DNA of 64,000 bases, from positions 1-64,000 of the forward strand of contig NZ_OCND01000012.1 in NCBI RefSeq assembly GCF_900215535.1, in the 5' to 3' direction. The position numbers and the translations under genes were made by a program. The stretch's first letter is position 1. Every line of letters begins with the position of its first letter. This document shows, piece by piece, positions 19,604 through 28,914 of this stretch. Origin of the DNA: Pseudoxanthomonas wuyuanensis. GTDB taxonomy: Bacteria; Pseudomonadota; Gammaproteobacteria; Xanthomonadales; Xanthomonadaceae. The notes under the pieces are model-generated. The model did no database searches and had not been told where the DNA came from. It saw only the letters and a list, made by a program, of their open reading frames with translations.

Positions 19604-22411
19604 TTACAGAACCGCTTCTTCCAGCTTCCTGCGTGCGCCGCCTGGGAGGTCCTGCCGCTGTAGCGCGGTGGCGACGCGCTCGCGCAATGCGGGGCACTGC
19701 ACGTCCGCTGGCGCAGCGCAGGCGGCGACGGTCTGCAGCGACAAGCCTTCCCAGTAGTAGCGGTTGTCGCTGCCGAACCCGGCTTCAATTTCCCGCAATG
19801 AGGCGGCGGCCTCGGCACGCGCTTCGGCGGTGCGTTCCAGCGCCAACAGGGCATGACTGCGGTAAGCGGCCACGACCGCGGCGTTTTTTGCATTGGCGTT
19901 GCTGGCGCGATAGATGCCGATGGCACGGTCGTAGTGGGCCAGCGCGCTGGCGGCATCGCCCAGCGCCACTTCCGTGCGCGCCAGATTGCTCAGCCGCGCA
20001 GCCGCGCGTGTCGAGTCCTTGCCGAATATCCGCTCCATGGCGGTCAGCGCGCTGCGTTGCAGCGGCAGCGCTTCGGCGGCACGGCCCATTTCGCGCAGGG
20101 CATCGGCATAGTTGCCGTCGCAGATCATGACGCCGGCATGATCCGGACCGTAGAGCGCGACATACAGACTGCGGCTGTGGAGATAGGCGGCTGCCGCCTG
20201 CGCGTACTCGCCCATCGCGAAATGCAGGCTGCCGAGATTGCCATAGCTGGTCGCCAGCTCATCGTGCGCTTCGCCGAACAGTTCGCGAACCTGCTCGATA
20301 TGCCGCGAACGAAGTTCCAGCGCGCGCGCATAGTCGCCTGCGCTGGCGGCGGCCTCGGCCAGATTCTGCAAGGTCCGCAGCATTTCCAGGGTCGGTGTGG
20401 CGAAAATGCGCTGCTGCTGCGCGTACACCTGCTCCAGGATGCTGACGGCCCGCTGCGGATTGCCGTCCCGGCCGTAGCTTTGGCCGAGCATGCTGGCGAC
20501 GGTCAAGGTCTTCGCATCCGCGTCGCCATAGCGCTGGCGCCGGAGATCCCAGAGCGCCTGCCACGGGATGTGCGCTTCACGATAGCGGCCCAGGCGATGG
20601 AGAAGCTCGCCTTCGTGCAACAGGACCTGTTCGCAGCTGGGGGGGTTCTTCGGTAAGGCCTGGCAAACGCTTTGCGCTTCCTTCAACGTGGCCAGCGCCT
20701 CGTCGTGGCGATCAACGCTGCCCAACTGCGCCGCCCACCCGGTCAGCGCTTCGACCAGCGAAATGGAGGCTGGCGCTTGCCGGCGCAGTATCGCCACCGC
20801 GTCCTGCAACAACGCCAGTGCTTGTGCGTTATCGGGTGGATCGACCATCACGGCGACCCGCCCGCTGGCGACCATGGCGTCCGCCACCTCGATGCTGTCC
20901 GCACCGAACAGTGTCCTTCTACGCGCCAGCGCCGAGGCGAACAGCTGCGCGGCCTGCGGGTAGTCGCCGGTGCGCTCGGCCACCTGGCCCAGTGTCAGTT
21001 CCACCGAGCTGAGCAAGGCCTCGCGGCCGGCCAGGTCCTGGCGCGCACGCTGCACGGCGTCGGCGATGATCTGGTGCCGGTCGCGCTCGCGCGCTTCCGC
21101 GGTACTGGGCGCCAGTACCTCCAGCACGCTGTTCAAGTAGGCCAGCTGCGCCTGCGACTCCTCCGCCGCAATCCGCGCACGCTGCGCTTCGCGTTGAGCA
21201 CGCTCGGCCTGCCACAACGTGCCGGCGATCCCGGCAACCACCACCGCGGCCAGCATCATGGCGGCCGCGACGCCCCAACGGTTGCGCACAACGAAGCGAC
21301 GAAAACGATAGCCGATGCTGGGCGCGCGCGCGCGGATTGGGCGCCGCGCTTGCCAGCGGCGCAGGTCGTCGGCCAGGGCATCGATGCTGGCATAGCGCTG
21401 TTCCGGCGACGGCGCCAGCGCTTTCATGACGATGGTGTCCAGATCGCCGCGCAGGCGGCCCGAGAACTGGCGGTGCCCATCCGTACGATCCGCGCCCCCC
21501 TGCGGCGAGCGCGAAGGCGGAGGAATTTCGGCGGTGGCGTCGACGCAACCAGCCGGGCGCGGAGGACGGCCACTGAGCACGCGGTACAGCAGCGCGCCAA
21601 AGCCGTAGACGTCCATCGCCGTGCTGGGCGGAGCACCCAGGAACTGTTCCGGCGCAGCGTATTCGGGCGTCAGCGCGCGCAGCGCGGTCGCGGTCTGATC
21701 GGGCTCCAGTTCGTCGGTCAGGCGGGCGATGCCGAAATCCAGCAGGCGCACATGGCCATCTTCGTCCACCAGCACGTTGGACGGCTTGATGTCGCGATGG
21801 ATCACCAGGTTGCGGTGCGCATAGGCGAGAGCTTCGGCAACCTGCAGCAGCAGCGCGATGCGCGCTTCCAGCGGCATGGCCTGGCGAATGCACCAGGTGT
21901 CGATGCGCTCGCCTTCCACCAGCGCCAATGCCAGCCAGGGCGTGCCGTCTTCGGCGACGCCGGCGTCGTACAGCGGGGCGATATACGGGTGGCGCAACCG
22001 CGACAGCAATTGCTGTTCGCGCAGGAAACGCTCGCGTCCGCCTTGCGCCAGCGCACCCAGCGTCAACACCTTGACCGCCGCAACCTGATCCAGCGGCGGT
22101 TCTGCCGAGGTGGCGCGGTATACCGCCGCCATGCCGCCGCGGCCGATTTCCCGCTGCAAGCACCAGCGGCCCAGGCGGCGGCCGCTCAGACCCGGGTCCG
22201 GGACTTGCGCCTGGAATCCGTCGTTCAGGGCTTCATCCAACGGTCCGCCATTGAGGGTGTGCGCCGCCAACAGCCGCTCCACCCGCTCGCGTACTTCCGA
22301 CGGCAGGCCAAGTGCCTGCAGACGGGCAGCGCGCTGGTCGACGGGCAAGTCGAGCAGCTCATCGAGAATGCGGTCGGCCTCGCGCCAGGCGGCCTTCTCA
22401 CCGGCATCCAT
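19604..22411 (-). CDS. transmembrane Ser/Thr protein kinase with C-terminal TPR sensor region
   Basis: A 935-residue Hanks-type kinase. The kinase domain has the glycine loop IGRGGMAAVY at 89-98, Lys114 in AAVKVL, HRDIKPSNVL with HRD at 205-207, DFG at 225-227 and TPEYAAPEQ in the activation segment. One transmembrane helix (GVAAAMMLAAVVVAGIAGTL) separates it from a long, probably periplasmic region of tetratricopeptide repeats (LTLGQVAERTGDYPQAAQLF, ATSYGNLGSLHFAMGEYAQA). The adjacent upstream gene is an ECF-like sigma factor, a linkage known for phosphorylation-activated sigma factors in Xanthomonas and Vibrio. Start at MDAGEK; an ATG seven codons upstream is an alternative. Confidence 0.92.
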   Translation of the reverse strand: MDAGEKAAWREADRILDELLDLPVDQRAARLQALGLPSEVRERVERLLAAHTLNGGPLDEALNDGFQAQVPDPGLSGRRLGRWCLQREIGRGGMAAVYRATSAEPPLDQVAAVKVLTLGALAQGGRERFLREQQLLSRLRHPYIAPLYDAGVAEDGTPWLALALVEGERIDTWCIRQAMPLEARIALLLQVAEALAYAHRNLVIHRDIKPSNVLVDEDGHVRLLDFGIARLTDELEPDQTATALRALTPEYAAPEQFLGAPPSTAMDVYGFGALLYRVLSGRPPRPAGCVDATAEIPPPSRSPQGGADRTDGHRQFSGRLRGDLDTIVMKALAPSPEQRYASIDALADDLRRWQARRPIRARAPSIGYRFRRFVVRNRWGVAAAMMLAAVVVAGIAGTLWQAERAQREAQRARIAAEESQAQLAYLNSVLEVLAPSTAEARERDRHQIIADAVQRARQDLAGREALLSSVELTLGQVAERTGDYPQAAQLFASALARRRTLFGADSIEVADAMVASGRVAVMVDPPDNAQALALLQDAVAILRRQAPASISLVEALTGWAAQLGSVDRHDEALATLKEAQSVCQALPKNPPSCEQVLLHEGELLHRLGRYREAHIPWQALWDLRRQRYGDADAKTLTVASMLGQSYGRDGNPQRAVSILEQVYAQQQRIFATPTLEMLRTLQNLAEAAASAGDYARALELRSRHIEQVRELFGEAHDELATSYGNLGSLHFAMGEYAQAAAAYLHSRSLYVALYGPDHAGVMICDGNYADALREMGRAAEALPLQRSALTAMERIFGKDSTRAAARLSNLARTEVALGDAASALAHYDRAIGIYRASNANAKNAAVVAAYRSHALLALERTAEARAEAAASLREIEAGFGSDNRYYWEGLSLQTVAACAAPADVQCPALRERVATALQRQDLPGGARRKLEEAVL

Positions 22412-22579
22412 GGGTCGCGATCCGGTGCGCACGAGGCAGCGTCATCACTTGGGCGTGTACCGACATGGATTCCTCATTGTTCCTGCCCTGCGTTGGTTGC
22501 GGCATCAACCATCCCCAGATCCGTTGCACGCTGAAGCCTGTTATGTACTTTGAGGCGGGTGCGATGCGCATGACACGCT

Positions 22580-23137
22580 CTAGTCCTTCAGCTGCGCATG
22601 CAGGAAAGCGCGCGCGCGTTCCCACTCGCGATAGACGGTGCGTTGCGAACAACCGAGCAGTTCGGCGATTTCTGCGAACTCGAGCCCGGCGAAGTAGTGC
22701 AGTTCGACCACCTCGCGCTGCTGCGGGTTGATTTCGCCCAGCGCCTCCAGGCCTTCATGCAGCGCCAGCACCTGCGGTTCCGCCGCGCTGCTGGCTGCCA
22801 ACGCGCCGGTCAGGGTCACCGCAATCTGGCCGCCGCCGCGCTTCTCGCTGCTTCTGCGCCGCGCATGGTCGACGACGATCCAGCGCATGGCTTTGGCCGC
22901 GGTGGCGAAGAAATGCCGGCGGTCGGTGGCCGACAGCGGTTCGCCGGTGGTGGCGCGCAGGTACAGCTCGTGCACCAGTATGGTCGGGCTGAGGGTCTGC
23001 TCATGGCCGTTCAGGCGCGAGGCCGCCAGCCGGCGCAATTCCGGATACAGCGACTCGAACACCGCCGACAGCTGTTCCGGCTCCCCGCTGCGCGCCTGTA
23101 CCAGTAACCGGGTGATTTCATTCCCCACCGCATCCAC
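22580..23137 (-). CDS. ECF-like sigma factor linked to a Ser/Thr kinase
   Basis: A 185-residue sigma-70 family protein of the ECF-like group (PF07638/TIGR02999 type). Region 2 reads LSPTILVHELYLR (residues 49-61) followed by HFFATAAKAMRWIVVDHARR; region 4 has the HTH FAEIAELLGCSQRTVYREW. The acidic DxED patch common before LVQE in ECF factors is absent, replaced by SPT, with a Thr at residue 52 that a kinase could phosphorylate. The start is the GTG with AGGAAGGGG just upstream; the longer frame upstream is basic and not sigma-like. The kinase gene follows after 168 bases. No anti-sigma factor gene is visible. Confidence 0.88.
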   Translation of the reverse strand: MDAVGNEITRLLVQARSGEPEQLSAVFESLYPELRRLAASRLNGHEQTLSPTILVHELYLRATTGEPLSATDRRHFFATAAKAMRWIVVDHARRRSSEKRGGGQIAVTLTGALAASSAAEPQVLALHEGLEALGEINPQQREVVELHYFAGLEFAEIAELLGCSQRTVYREWERARAFLHAQLKD

Positions 23138-23257
23138 CCCTCGCCCCTTCCTGAGGCGAGAGCTTACTGCGCCCGGGGTTCCCGCGTCAGAATGGCGGAA
23201 AGGCGGCCTGCGGCGGTGACGGCTGACCGGAAGGCGGATGACCGGCATTGGCTGCGC

Positions 23258-23776
23258 TCATCGCTTGTCGGTCAGCTGAACCTGGATGACCCGCTCGTCC
23301 GCGGTGCCGCGGGTGCTGAATGTCATTGCAGCCCGGCGCCGATCCTTCTCGAAGATCAGCAGGCCAGCCCCGTTGGCGTTGCCGGACGACGCTGCCTGCT
23401 TCCAGCCCCGCTCCCGCATCGCGGCACCCGCGTCGGCCATCAGGCTGGCAGTCCCATCCGCCACGCTCACCGTCACCACGGTGGCGCTGGCCATGCTGAT
23501 CACCTGGCGCACGCGATAGCCCTCCGGCAGGTAGATGTCCTCCGGAAACGCCTCCGGCAATGCCATATCGTTGCCGCCGCTGAGCGTCATCCGGCCCTGC
23601 CCGGTCCTGACCGTAAGCTTGTGGACATCTCCGTCCGCTGCCGCCTTGCTTCCCGCGGTGCGCTCCATCGCCGCCTGGGTCGCCGCCTCGGACGGCGCTT
23701 GCCGGCAAGCGGCCAGCGGCAGCAGCACGCAGCACATCAGCATCCATCCACGCATGGGAATTCTCCGAACTGTCAT
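23258..23776 (-). CDS. outer-membrane lipoprotein of unknown function
   Basis: A 172-residue lipoprotein. After MTVRRIPMRGW comes a hydrophobic stretch ending in the lipobox LAAC (cysteine near residue 24). The mature part is polar with no motif I recognise; the core contains LPEDIYLPEGYRVRQVI-like text and a VTVSVADG strand, suggesting a small beta-rich domain. GGAGG lies six bases before the chosen ATG. It sits 120 bases upstream of the sigma-factor gene on the same strand and downstream of the OmpA-domain gene, so it may belong to one envelope-signalling block, which is inference. Confidence 0.75.
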   Translation of the reverse strand: MTVRRIPMRGWMLMCCVLLPLAACRQAPSEAATQAAMERTAGSKAAADGDVHKLTVRTGQGRMTLSGGNDMALPEAFPEDIYLPEGYRVRQVISMASATVVTVSVADGTASLMADAGAAMRERGWKQAASSGNANGAGLLIFEKDRRRAAMTFSTRGTADERVIQVQLTDKR

Positions 23777-23918
23777 CGCCGTCCTCCGTTCTGCGATACG
23801 CCTGCTGCAATGCCCGGCGGCCTGGCGGTTGCCGCGAACGCCCGCCGTCGGCGCGCAACCCCGGCCGTGCGGGCTTGAACGCTCCGGCACGCAAACCGAT
23901 GGCTTCATGGCTGCCGCC

Positions 23919-25025
23919 TCATCGGCCACCCCAGCGCCTGATTTCGACGCGACGGTTCAGCGCGCGGCCTTCCTCGCTGTCGTTGCTCGCCACCGGCATG
24001 CTCTCGCCCAGACCCCGCGCATGCAGGCGCGCGTGGTCGATGCCCAGCGCTTCCAGCCGGTCGACCACGCGCTGGGCGCGGCGCTCGGACAGCGCCACGT
24101 TGCTGCTCTCCGATCCTTGCGCGTCGGTGTGGCCAATCACCTGGATCGACAGTCTGCGGTCCTGTTCCAGCAGCCTGGCGATCTGCACGATCTGTTCGTC
24201 CGCTTCCGGCCGCAGCCGGTCGGTGCCGGTGTCGAACTGGATGCCGTACAAGGTGGCGCTGCCATCGGCGAGGTCGCGGCGCAGCGCGTCGGCATCGATC
24301 GCCGCCATCCGGTCGTCCATCGCCTTGGTTTCCACCACATCCAGCTGGACCATCGCGCGGCCGCGCGCCGGCCCGCCGCTGGCGTTTTTCGTCACCCACA
24401 CCGACACGAAGACCTCGTCGCCGCCGCGCGCCAGCCGCGCGGCCAGGTAGCGGTGGTCGCCGCTGCCCCACAACAGCATGTAGCGCTTGTCGCTTTCGAT
24501 GTCCTTGCGGATGTCGCCGCAGGCCGCGCCGGCGCAGGTGAACAGCGTCTGCGCGCCGGCTTCGCGCAGGGTCGTTTCGTAATTGCGGAACACTTCCAGC
24601 ACCGAGCGGTCCTGCGGGCTCTGGTAGGTGATCCGGGTCAGCTTGCCCTCGACCATGCGGGTGCCGCTGCTTTTCGCCTTGCCGGTGCGCAGGCCGTAGT
24701 CGGTGAATTCCTCGGATTCGTAATGGACGATCTGCGAGTCTTCATAGCGCGGGATCAGCGGATGGTCGCTACCGCCGCGGGTCGCGTCAGCGGCGCCGGC
24801 CGGTGCCTTGCTTCCCGTTGCCTGCGCGCTTGCGCAGCGCTTGTCGCCCAGCGCGCAGCGGGTGGCGCGGCGGGTTTCCTGATCGGCCTTGCGCTGCACT
24901 TCGCTGGTGGCCGCGCGCCTGACCGTATCCTTGAGCGCGCCACCGAGGTTCTGCGCAGTGGCCGGCGCGGCGGCCACGGCCAATGCCAGCAGGCCGGCGA
25001 GGCGAATCGACAGTTTCGTCTTCAT
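23919..25025 (-). CDS. OmpA-domain envelope protein with DUF4892-like N-terminal half
   Basis: A 368-residue exported protein, with a signal peptide ending at about residue 25 (ATA-QN). The middle (SDHPLIPRYEDSQIVHYESE, and RMVEGKLTRITY) matches the layout of DUF4892-type proteins. The C-terminal third is a peptidoglycan-binding OmpA domain: YGIQFDTGTDRLRPEADEQI, IQVIGHTDAQGSES, LSERRAQRVVDRLEALG and NRRVEIRRW. The domain contains the Asp and Arg residues that bind diaminopimelate. An AGGAGA lies five bases before the ATG. It is the second gene of the leftward block that includes the lipoprotein and sigma factor. Confidence 0.9.
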   Translation of the reverse strand: MKTKLSIRLAGLLALAVAAAPATAQNLGGALKDTVRRAATSEVQRKADQETRRATRCALGDKRCASAQATGSKAPAGAADATRGGSDHPLIPRYEDSQIVHYESEEFTDYGLRTGKAKSSGTRMVEGKLTRITYQSPQDRSVLEVFRNYETTLREAGAQTLFTCAGAACGDIRKDIESDKRYMLLWGSGDHRYLAARLARGGDEVFVSVWVTKNASGGPARGRAMVQLDVVETKAMDDRMAAIDADALRRDLADGSATLYGIQFDTGTDRLRPEADEQIVQIARLLEQDRRLSIQVIGHTDAQGSESSNVALSERRAQRVVDRLEALGIDHARLHARGLGESMPVASNDSEEGRALNRRVEIRRWGGR

Positions 25026-25142
25026 GACATTCTCCTGAGATCAAAAGTCCTTACCGAAGGCCGCGAACGCGATGGTCCCGGCAGCAACCGGCCCGGCGAT
25101 ACAGCCATCGGCCCGCGCCGGACGGGCGCGGGCCGGCCACGA

Positions 25143-25805
25143 TCAGGGCTGGCCCTGCACCGGTCCTTTTGCCGCCTGTTGCGCCGCGTCGGCGGCACGG
25201 ACCTGCGTGGCCCGTTGGACGGCGGCAGGGTTGGCGCGGGTGGCCGCGTCCAGGGTCTGGGACCTCAACGCGGCATGGCCCAGCTTGTCCGGACCTTTCG
25301 GATCCTTGGGCTCGGGTTCCTTGGGCGGTTGCTTGTCCTCGCTCTTCCCCGCCCAGCCGGCGCCGCCGGCCAGCCTGCCCAGGTTCTCGTTCGGCGGATC
25401 GTTCGGCGGTCCCTTGCCGCCATCGTTCTGATTGCTGCTGCGGCTGCCGATCGGGTTGCTGCCGACCGGGCCAACCACCGACGGCCGCGGGATCAGGCCT
25501 TGATTCGGCGCGATCGCCGCGCTTTCGCGCTGCTGCGCCTTGCCGGCTGTTTCGACCCGCGGCGCCGTCGCTGCGGGGCCGACCACGCCGTGCGTGCCGG
25601 CGGCGGCGCGTTGGCTCACCTCCGCTGGCGAGGAACGCACCAAGGTCTTGGTTTCACCGGCAGGCCGCTCCTCATCAACGGCGCCTTTCTCGCCGATGAT
25701 CCCCTTCTCACCGATGATTCCGGCATTCTCCTGTGCCGCAACGGCAGCGGCCGCGCAAAGGCCAAGGCCTAGCGCCGTGGCGCAGACAATCGCATGGAGT
25801 TTCAT
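25143..25805 (-). CDS. exported low-complexity protein, unknown
   Basis: A 220-residue protein with a signal peptide (MKLHAIVCATALGLGLCAAA, cleaved near AVAA-QE). The mature chain is rich in Pro, Gly, Ala, Lys and Asn, and looks disordered. It has a short tandem duplication GIIGEKGIIGEKG just after the signal, and a charged Pro run (PPKEPEPKDPKGPDK). I recognise no family. It lies 117 bases upstream of the OmpA-domain gene on the same strand. Its codon use is as GC-rich as its neighbours, and its frame is open over its whole length with a fitting signal, which supports a real gene. Confidence 0.6.
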   Translation of the reverse strand: MKLHAIVCATALGLGLCAAAAVAAQENAGIIGEKGIIGEKGAVDEERPAGETKTLVRSSPAEVSQRAAAGTHGVVGPAATAPRVETAGKAQQRESAAIAPNQGLIPRPSVVGPVGSNPIGSRSSNQNDGGKGPPNDPPNENLGRLAGGAGWAGKSEDKQPPKEPEPKDPKGPDKLGHAALRSQTLDAATRANPAAVQRATQVRAADAAQQAAKGPVQGQP

Positions 25806-26083
25806 CTGATCTCTCCCGTAGCGTGAAGAGCGATCCCGCCAGACGCGGATCGTGCGGCGGACGCTCCCATGTCTGCATACGCATCCGGGGGCGCGAAACT
25901 GACAGGGGCAGCGCTACGGCGTCAGCAAGCCAAGAGGGACGTGCCGGCAGGTTGCCGTGGGCGCCTGGCGCAGCGGCGCCGGCAACCAGGCAGCCGCCGT
26001 GCCCGGGCAGCCTGCAGGTCGGGCTGACTCACGCTTCGGTAGATGCCGCTTGGGCGGCACCGGCGGCAACGACGCGGCGCGCT

Positions 26084-26878
26084 TCAGCTGCGCAGCCCCA
26101 CGCCTCGCTTCAGCAGCCACAGGCCCAGCGCGCCCAGCCCCGCCACAAAGCCCAGCATCAGCGCATAGGCGATCCACAGCGGCACGTCGCTGGTGCCCAG
26201 CAGGCCGTAGCGGAACGCGTTGACCATGTAGAAGATCGGGTTGGCGTGGGTGGCGGCCTCGGCCCAGGGCGGCAGCAGCGTGACCGAATAGAACACGCCG
26301 CCCAGGTAGGTCAGCGGAGTCAGGATGAAGGTCGGCACGATGGCCACGTCATCGAACTTCTTGGCGTAGACCGCATTGATGAAGCCAGCCAGCGAGAAGA
26401 TGGTCGCGCCCAGCAGTACCGTGGTGAAGGTGACGAAGGGGTGCGGCACGCTGACCCGGGTGAAGAACAGCGCGATCACCAGCACGATGGCGCCGACCAT
26501 CAGCCCGCGCAGCACCGCACCGGCCACGTAGCCGCCCAGGATCACCCAGTTGGGCATCGGGCTGACCAGCAGCTCCTCGATGTGGCGGCCGAACTTGGCG
26601 CCGAAGAAGCTGGAGGAGATGTTGCCGTAGCTGTTCTGGATCACGCTCATCATCACCAGGCCCGGCACGATGAACTCCATGTAGCTGTAGCCGCCCATGG
26701 GACCGATGCGCGAGCCGATCAGGCCGCCGAAGATCAGGAAATACAGCGTCATCGTGATCGCCGGCGGCACCAGGGTCTGGCCCCAGATGCGCAGGATGCG
26801 CATGATTTCGCGGCGCACGATGGTGCCCAGCGCGACGAAATTCTTCTGCAACGGCGTTGATGCGGTAGCTTGGGTCAT
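26084..26878 (-). CDS. yadH: ABC-2 type permease, YadH family
   Basis: A 264-residue inner-membrane permease with six predicted helices. The sequence follows E. coli YadH closely: WGQTLVPPAITMTLYFLIFG, GSRIGPMGGYSYMEFIVPG, SSFFGAKFGRHIEELLVSP, FDDVAIVPTFILTPLTYLGG and the ending RGVGLRS. With the upstream ATPase it forms an exporter; the substrate of YadGH is not established. The chosen ATG is the one opening MTQATASTP, just before the first helix. The ATPase gene ends 85 bases upstream, on the same strand, so the pair is likely one transcript. Confidence 0.95.
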   Translation of the reverse strand: MTQATASTPLQKNFVALGTIVRREIMRILRIWGQTLVPPAITMTLYFLIFGGLIGSRIGPMGGYSYMEFIVPGLVMMSVIQNSYGNISSSFFGAKFGRHIEELLVSPMPNWVILGGYVAGAVLRGLMVGAIVLVIALFFTRVSVPHPFVTFTTVLLGATIFSLAGFINAVYAKKFDDVAIVPTFILTPLTYLGGVFYSVTLLPPWAEAATHANPIFYMVNAFRYGLLGTSDVPLWIAYALMLGFVAGLGALGLWLLKRGVGLRS

Positions 26879-26963
26879 TCTGGTTTCTCGATCTCTGGAT
26901 TCCGGCCTGGCGGTGGCGCGAACGGCGTTGGCGTCACCCCTGCTTCGCAAGGGCGGGTACCGG

Positions 26964-27929
26964 TCACGCCGCCTGCTCCCGCTTGGCCGCGGCTTCATCG
27001 CCGGTCAGGCGCACGAACAGCTCTTCCAGCCGGTTGCTCTTGGTGCGCATCGAACGCACGCGGATGCCGGCAGCGCCCAGCGCGGCGAATACGCGGTTCA
27101 GATCCATCGCCCGCGGCATGTCCAGCTCCAGCGTGTGGTTGTCGGCGGCCGTCAGCGTGGTGCCCTCGATGGCCGGCAGCCGCGCCGGCAGTTCGCCGTC
27201 GATGTCGAACAGGAAACCTTCCACGTCGAGTTTGGCCAGCAGTTCGCGCATCGGCCCCTGCTCGACGATGGTGCCGTGGTCGATGATGGCCAGGTTGCGG
27301 CACAGGCTTTCGGCTTCTTCCAGGTAGTGGGTGGTCAGGATGATGGTGGTGCCGGCGGCGTTGATCTCCTTCAGCGTCTTCCACATGCCGCGGCGGATTT
27401 CGATATCCACGCCGGCGGTCGGTTCGTCCAGGATCAGCAGCCGCGGCCGGGTCATCATGGCGCGTGCGATCATCAACCGCCGCTTCATGCCGCCGGACAG
27501 CGTGCGACTCATCAGCGTGGCCTTGTCCCACAACTGCGCGCGCCTGAGTTCCTCTTCCGCGCGCACCAGCGCCTCGGCGCGCGGCACTCCGTAGAAGCCG
27601 GCATAGTTGACCAGGATGTCCAGCGGCTTCTCGAACATGTTGAAGTTGATTTCCTGCGGCACCAGGCCCAGCAACCGCATCGCGCCGTCGCGGTCGCCGG
27701 ACAGGTTGACGCCGAACACCTCGACTTCGCCCGAACTCTTGTTGACCAGCGAACTGACGATGCCGATCAGGGTGGACTTGCCGGCGCCGTTGGGGCCCAG
27801 CAGGGCGAAGAAGTCGCCCGGGTCCACCTGCAGCGAGACGCCCTTGAGCGCCTGCACGCCGTTGTCGTAGACCTTGCGCAGGTCGGTGATGGCCAGGGCG
27901 GGAGCCGATGCGGAAGCGTGCTGAACCAT
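26964..27929 (-). CDS. yadG: ABC transporter ATP-binding protein, YadG family
   Basis: A 321-residue ATPase partner of the adjacent YadH permease. Motifs: Walker A LLGPNGAGKSTLIG, Q-loop region GLVPQEINFNMFEKPLDILV, signature LSGGMKRRL, Walker B RLLILDEPTAGVD, and the switch TTHYLEEAE. A C-terminal regulatory extension follows from about residue 235. The start MVQHASAS fits; an upstream in-frame ATG would add 49 residues across the promoter-like region. A perfect TATAAT lies about 50 bases upstream on this strand. Confidence 0.95.
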   Translation of the reverse strand: MVQHASASAPALAITDLRKVYDNGVQALKGVSLQVDPGDFFALLGPNGAGKSTLIGIVSSLVNKSSGEVEVFGVNLSGDRDGAMRLLGLVPQEINFNMFEKPLDILVNYAGFYGVPRAEALVRAEEELRRAQLWDKATLMSRTLSGGMKRRLMIARAMMTRPRLLILDEPTAGVDIEIRRGMWKTLKEINAAGTTIILTTHYLEEAESLCRNLAIIDHGTIVEQGPMRELLAKLDVEGFLFDIDGELPARLPAIEGTTLTAADNHTLELDMPRAMDLNRVFAALGAAGIRVRSMRTKSNRLEELFVRLTGDEAAAKREQAA

Positions 27930-27977
27930 GGAGGCCTTGTGGCGCGGTCTGGGGCGCCCGGAAGAGTGCAAACGCTT

Positions 27978-27983
27978 ATTATA
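27978..27983 (-). promoter_or_regulatory. TATAAT -10 element upstream of yadG
   Basis: The reverse strand reads TATAAT, about 50 bases before the yadG start codon. No good -35 hexamer is present 16-18 bases upstream (GGTCCA at best). The forward strand of the same stretch reads TATTAT, so it could also serve the divergent fpr gene. Confidence 0.5.
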
Positions 27984-28032
27984 GGCCTCCCGCGGGGCTG
28001 GACCCGGCACCACACTGTTCCATTCCGACCTA

Positions 28033-28785
28033 TTGGCCATCATCCATTTCCCTTTGAAGCTCGTCGAGCGGCGCATGCTGGCCCCCAGCGTCGGCCATTA
28101 CGTCTTTGTCCGCGATGACGGAATGCCGCTGGACTTCATCCCCGGCCAGTTCATCCAGGTGCATTTCGAATACGCCGACGGCACCGCGACCAAGCGCAGC
28201 TACTCCTTGGCGACCATCCACGATCACGCGCTGGGTCCGGGCGAAGCGGTGGAGATAGCGGTCAGCTACGTACCTGGCGGGGCCGCAACGGCGTTGTTCG
28301 AAGGCCTGCCGCCGGGCGGGCATGTCGACGCCAGCGGCCCCTACGGCCGCTTCTGCCTGATGCCGGGCGACAGGAACCGGCGCTATCTGCTGATCGGCAC
28401 CGGCACCGGGGTGACGCCATACCGGGCCATGCTGCCGCAGCTGGAAACCTGGATCGCCCAGCGCGGTATCGAAGTGGTGCTGCTGTTCGGTGCGCGCACG
28501 CCGGCCGAGCTGCTGTACGGCGACGACTTCCGCGCCTTCGCCGACAGGCATCCGCAGTTCCGCTTCGTACCGTGTTTTTCGCGCGAGCTTCCCGACCACC
28601 CGCACCCGGACGTGCGGCAGGGCTATGTGCAGCAGCATCTGGCCGAATTCGCGCCCAATCCCGAGACCGACATCGCCTACCTGTGCGGCAACCCCAACAT
28701 GGTCGATGCCTGCTTCGAGGCGCTGAAACAGGCCGGACTGCCGGTGCCGCAGATCCGCCGCGAGAAGTACGTCAGCAGCAAGTAG
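28033..28785 (+). CDS. fpr: ferredoxin--NADP(+) reductase
   Basis: A 250-residue FAD-dependent reductase of the bacterial Fpr type, passing electrons between NADPH and ferredoxin/flavodoxin. The FAD motif RSYSLAT, the glycine-rich nucleotide loop IGTGTGVTPYRAML, LCGNPNMVDACFEAL and the C-terminal KYVSSK are all present. Size fits the family (248-258). The start is probably TTG (giving AIIHFPLKLVERRML, which matches the family N-terminus); an internal ATG 14 codons later would remove the first strand. It is divergent from yadG with about 100 bases between starts. Confidence 0.92.
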   Translation: MAIIHFPLKLVERRMLAPSVGHYVFVRDDGMPLDFIPGQFIQVHFEYADGTATKRSYSLATIHDHALGPGEAVEIAVSYVPGGAATALFEGLPPGGHVDASGPYGRFCLMPGDRNRRYLLIGTGTGVTPYRAMLPQLETWIAQRGIEVVLLFGARTPAELLYGDDFRAFADRHPQFRFVPCFSRELPDHPHPDVRQGYVQQHLAEFAPNPETDIAYLCGNPNMVDACFEALKQAGLPVPQIRREKYVSSK

Positions 28786-28914
28786 GCAAGCGCGGGCGCG
28801 GGCCTGGAGTGGCGGTTGGCCGCATCAGCGGCAAGCGGTGCACCCACTTTGGTCACATCCGGCGCGCTGCGTCGTCATGGCATGCTGTTGCGGTATTCGC
28901 AAAGGAACCCTGCC

